Virus record (IMG/VR): IMGVR_UViG_3300032006_000022
Span: 1-42,877 of that record
Direction: 5' to 3' (one strand)
DNA length: 42,877 nucleotides
Source of the DNA: a virus
The notes under the pieces are model-generated. The model had not been told where the DNA came from and searched no databases. It worked only from the letters and a program-made list of their open reading frames with translations. The position numbers and the translations under genes are program-made. Each line of letters starts with the position of its first letter. The first letter of the stretch is position 1. Of the stretch, positions 42,859 through 42,877 are shown piece by piece.

Positions 42859-42877
42859 ATTTATTATCGACTTCTTG

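Overview
The window is most of the genome of a tailed, probably short-tailed (podovirus-like), lytic bacteriophage. Three things point to a host in the Bacteroidota, probably a marine flavobacterium: a very AT-rich sequence (near 30% GC by eye over most of it), start codons preceded by A/T-rich leaders with no recognisable Shine-Dalgarno motif, and protein sequences resembling those I know from marine flavophages and, for the head-tail connector, from crAss-like phages. No tRNA, rRNA, CRISPR, insertion sequence, integrase or lysogeny repressor was seen. The host is an inference.

Layout. Positions 1-29228 are all read rightward and hold the late module. In order: terminase large subunit (5' end cut off by the window edge), portal, an acidic scaffold-like protein, the major capsid candidate, an unknown protein, two connector/ring-type proteins, a very large tail stabilisation-type protein (1849 aa) and its apparent second half (495 aa), small membrane or secreted proteins, a cupin protein, three ejection (internal virion) proteins including a 2598-aa giant with a zinc metallopeptidase motif, a two-helix membrane protein and an M15 peptidase endolysin. 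Strong hairpins follow the capsid gene and the gene after it. A third closes the module at about 29.3 kb.

Positions 29309-42858 are all read leftward and hold the replication, recombination and nucleotide module. In transcription order: a conserved small protein, coiled-coil and UVR-like small proteins, ATP-dependent DNA ligase, a membrane protein, small basic proteins, a helix-turn-helix protein whose stop overlaps the start of a sigma-70 family factor, an ERF annealing protein with an ExoVIII-type nuclease, an SSB-like protein, a T7 gp4-type primase-helicase, a thymidylate-synthase-family enzyme, a GIY-YIG-like/MazG protein, an all-alpha NTP pyrophosphatase-like protein, a T7 endonuclease I-type resolvase, and class I ribonucleotide reductase (beta, then alpha). 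Most of these genes touch or overlap (TAATG or ATGA junctions), so they look like long translationally coupled operons.

How it fits together. Ribonucleotide reductase, the TS-family enzyme and MazG-type enzymes would supply and police deoxynucleotides. Primase-helicase, SSB-like protein and ligase would replicate the DNA, and ERF, exonuclease and resolvase would recombine and debranch it. The phage sigma factor, perhaps with the HTH protein, would steer host RNA polymerase, since no phage RNA polymerase is seen here. No DNA polymerase is seen either and may lie in the part of the genome outside the window. The most interesting points are the sigma/HTH pair, the giant ejection protein with its HEIGH protease motif, the unusual short TS-family enzyme, the split and expanded stabilisation protein, and two GC-rich patches that break the composition of otherwise AT-rich genes.
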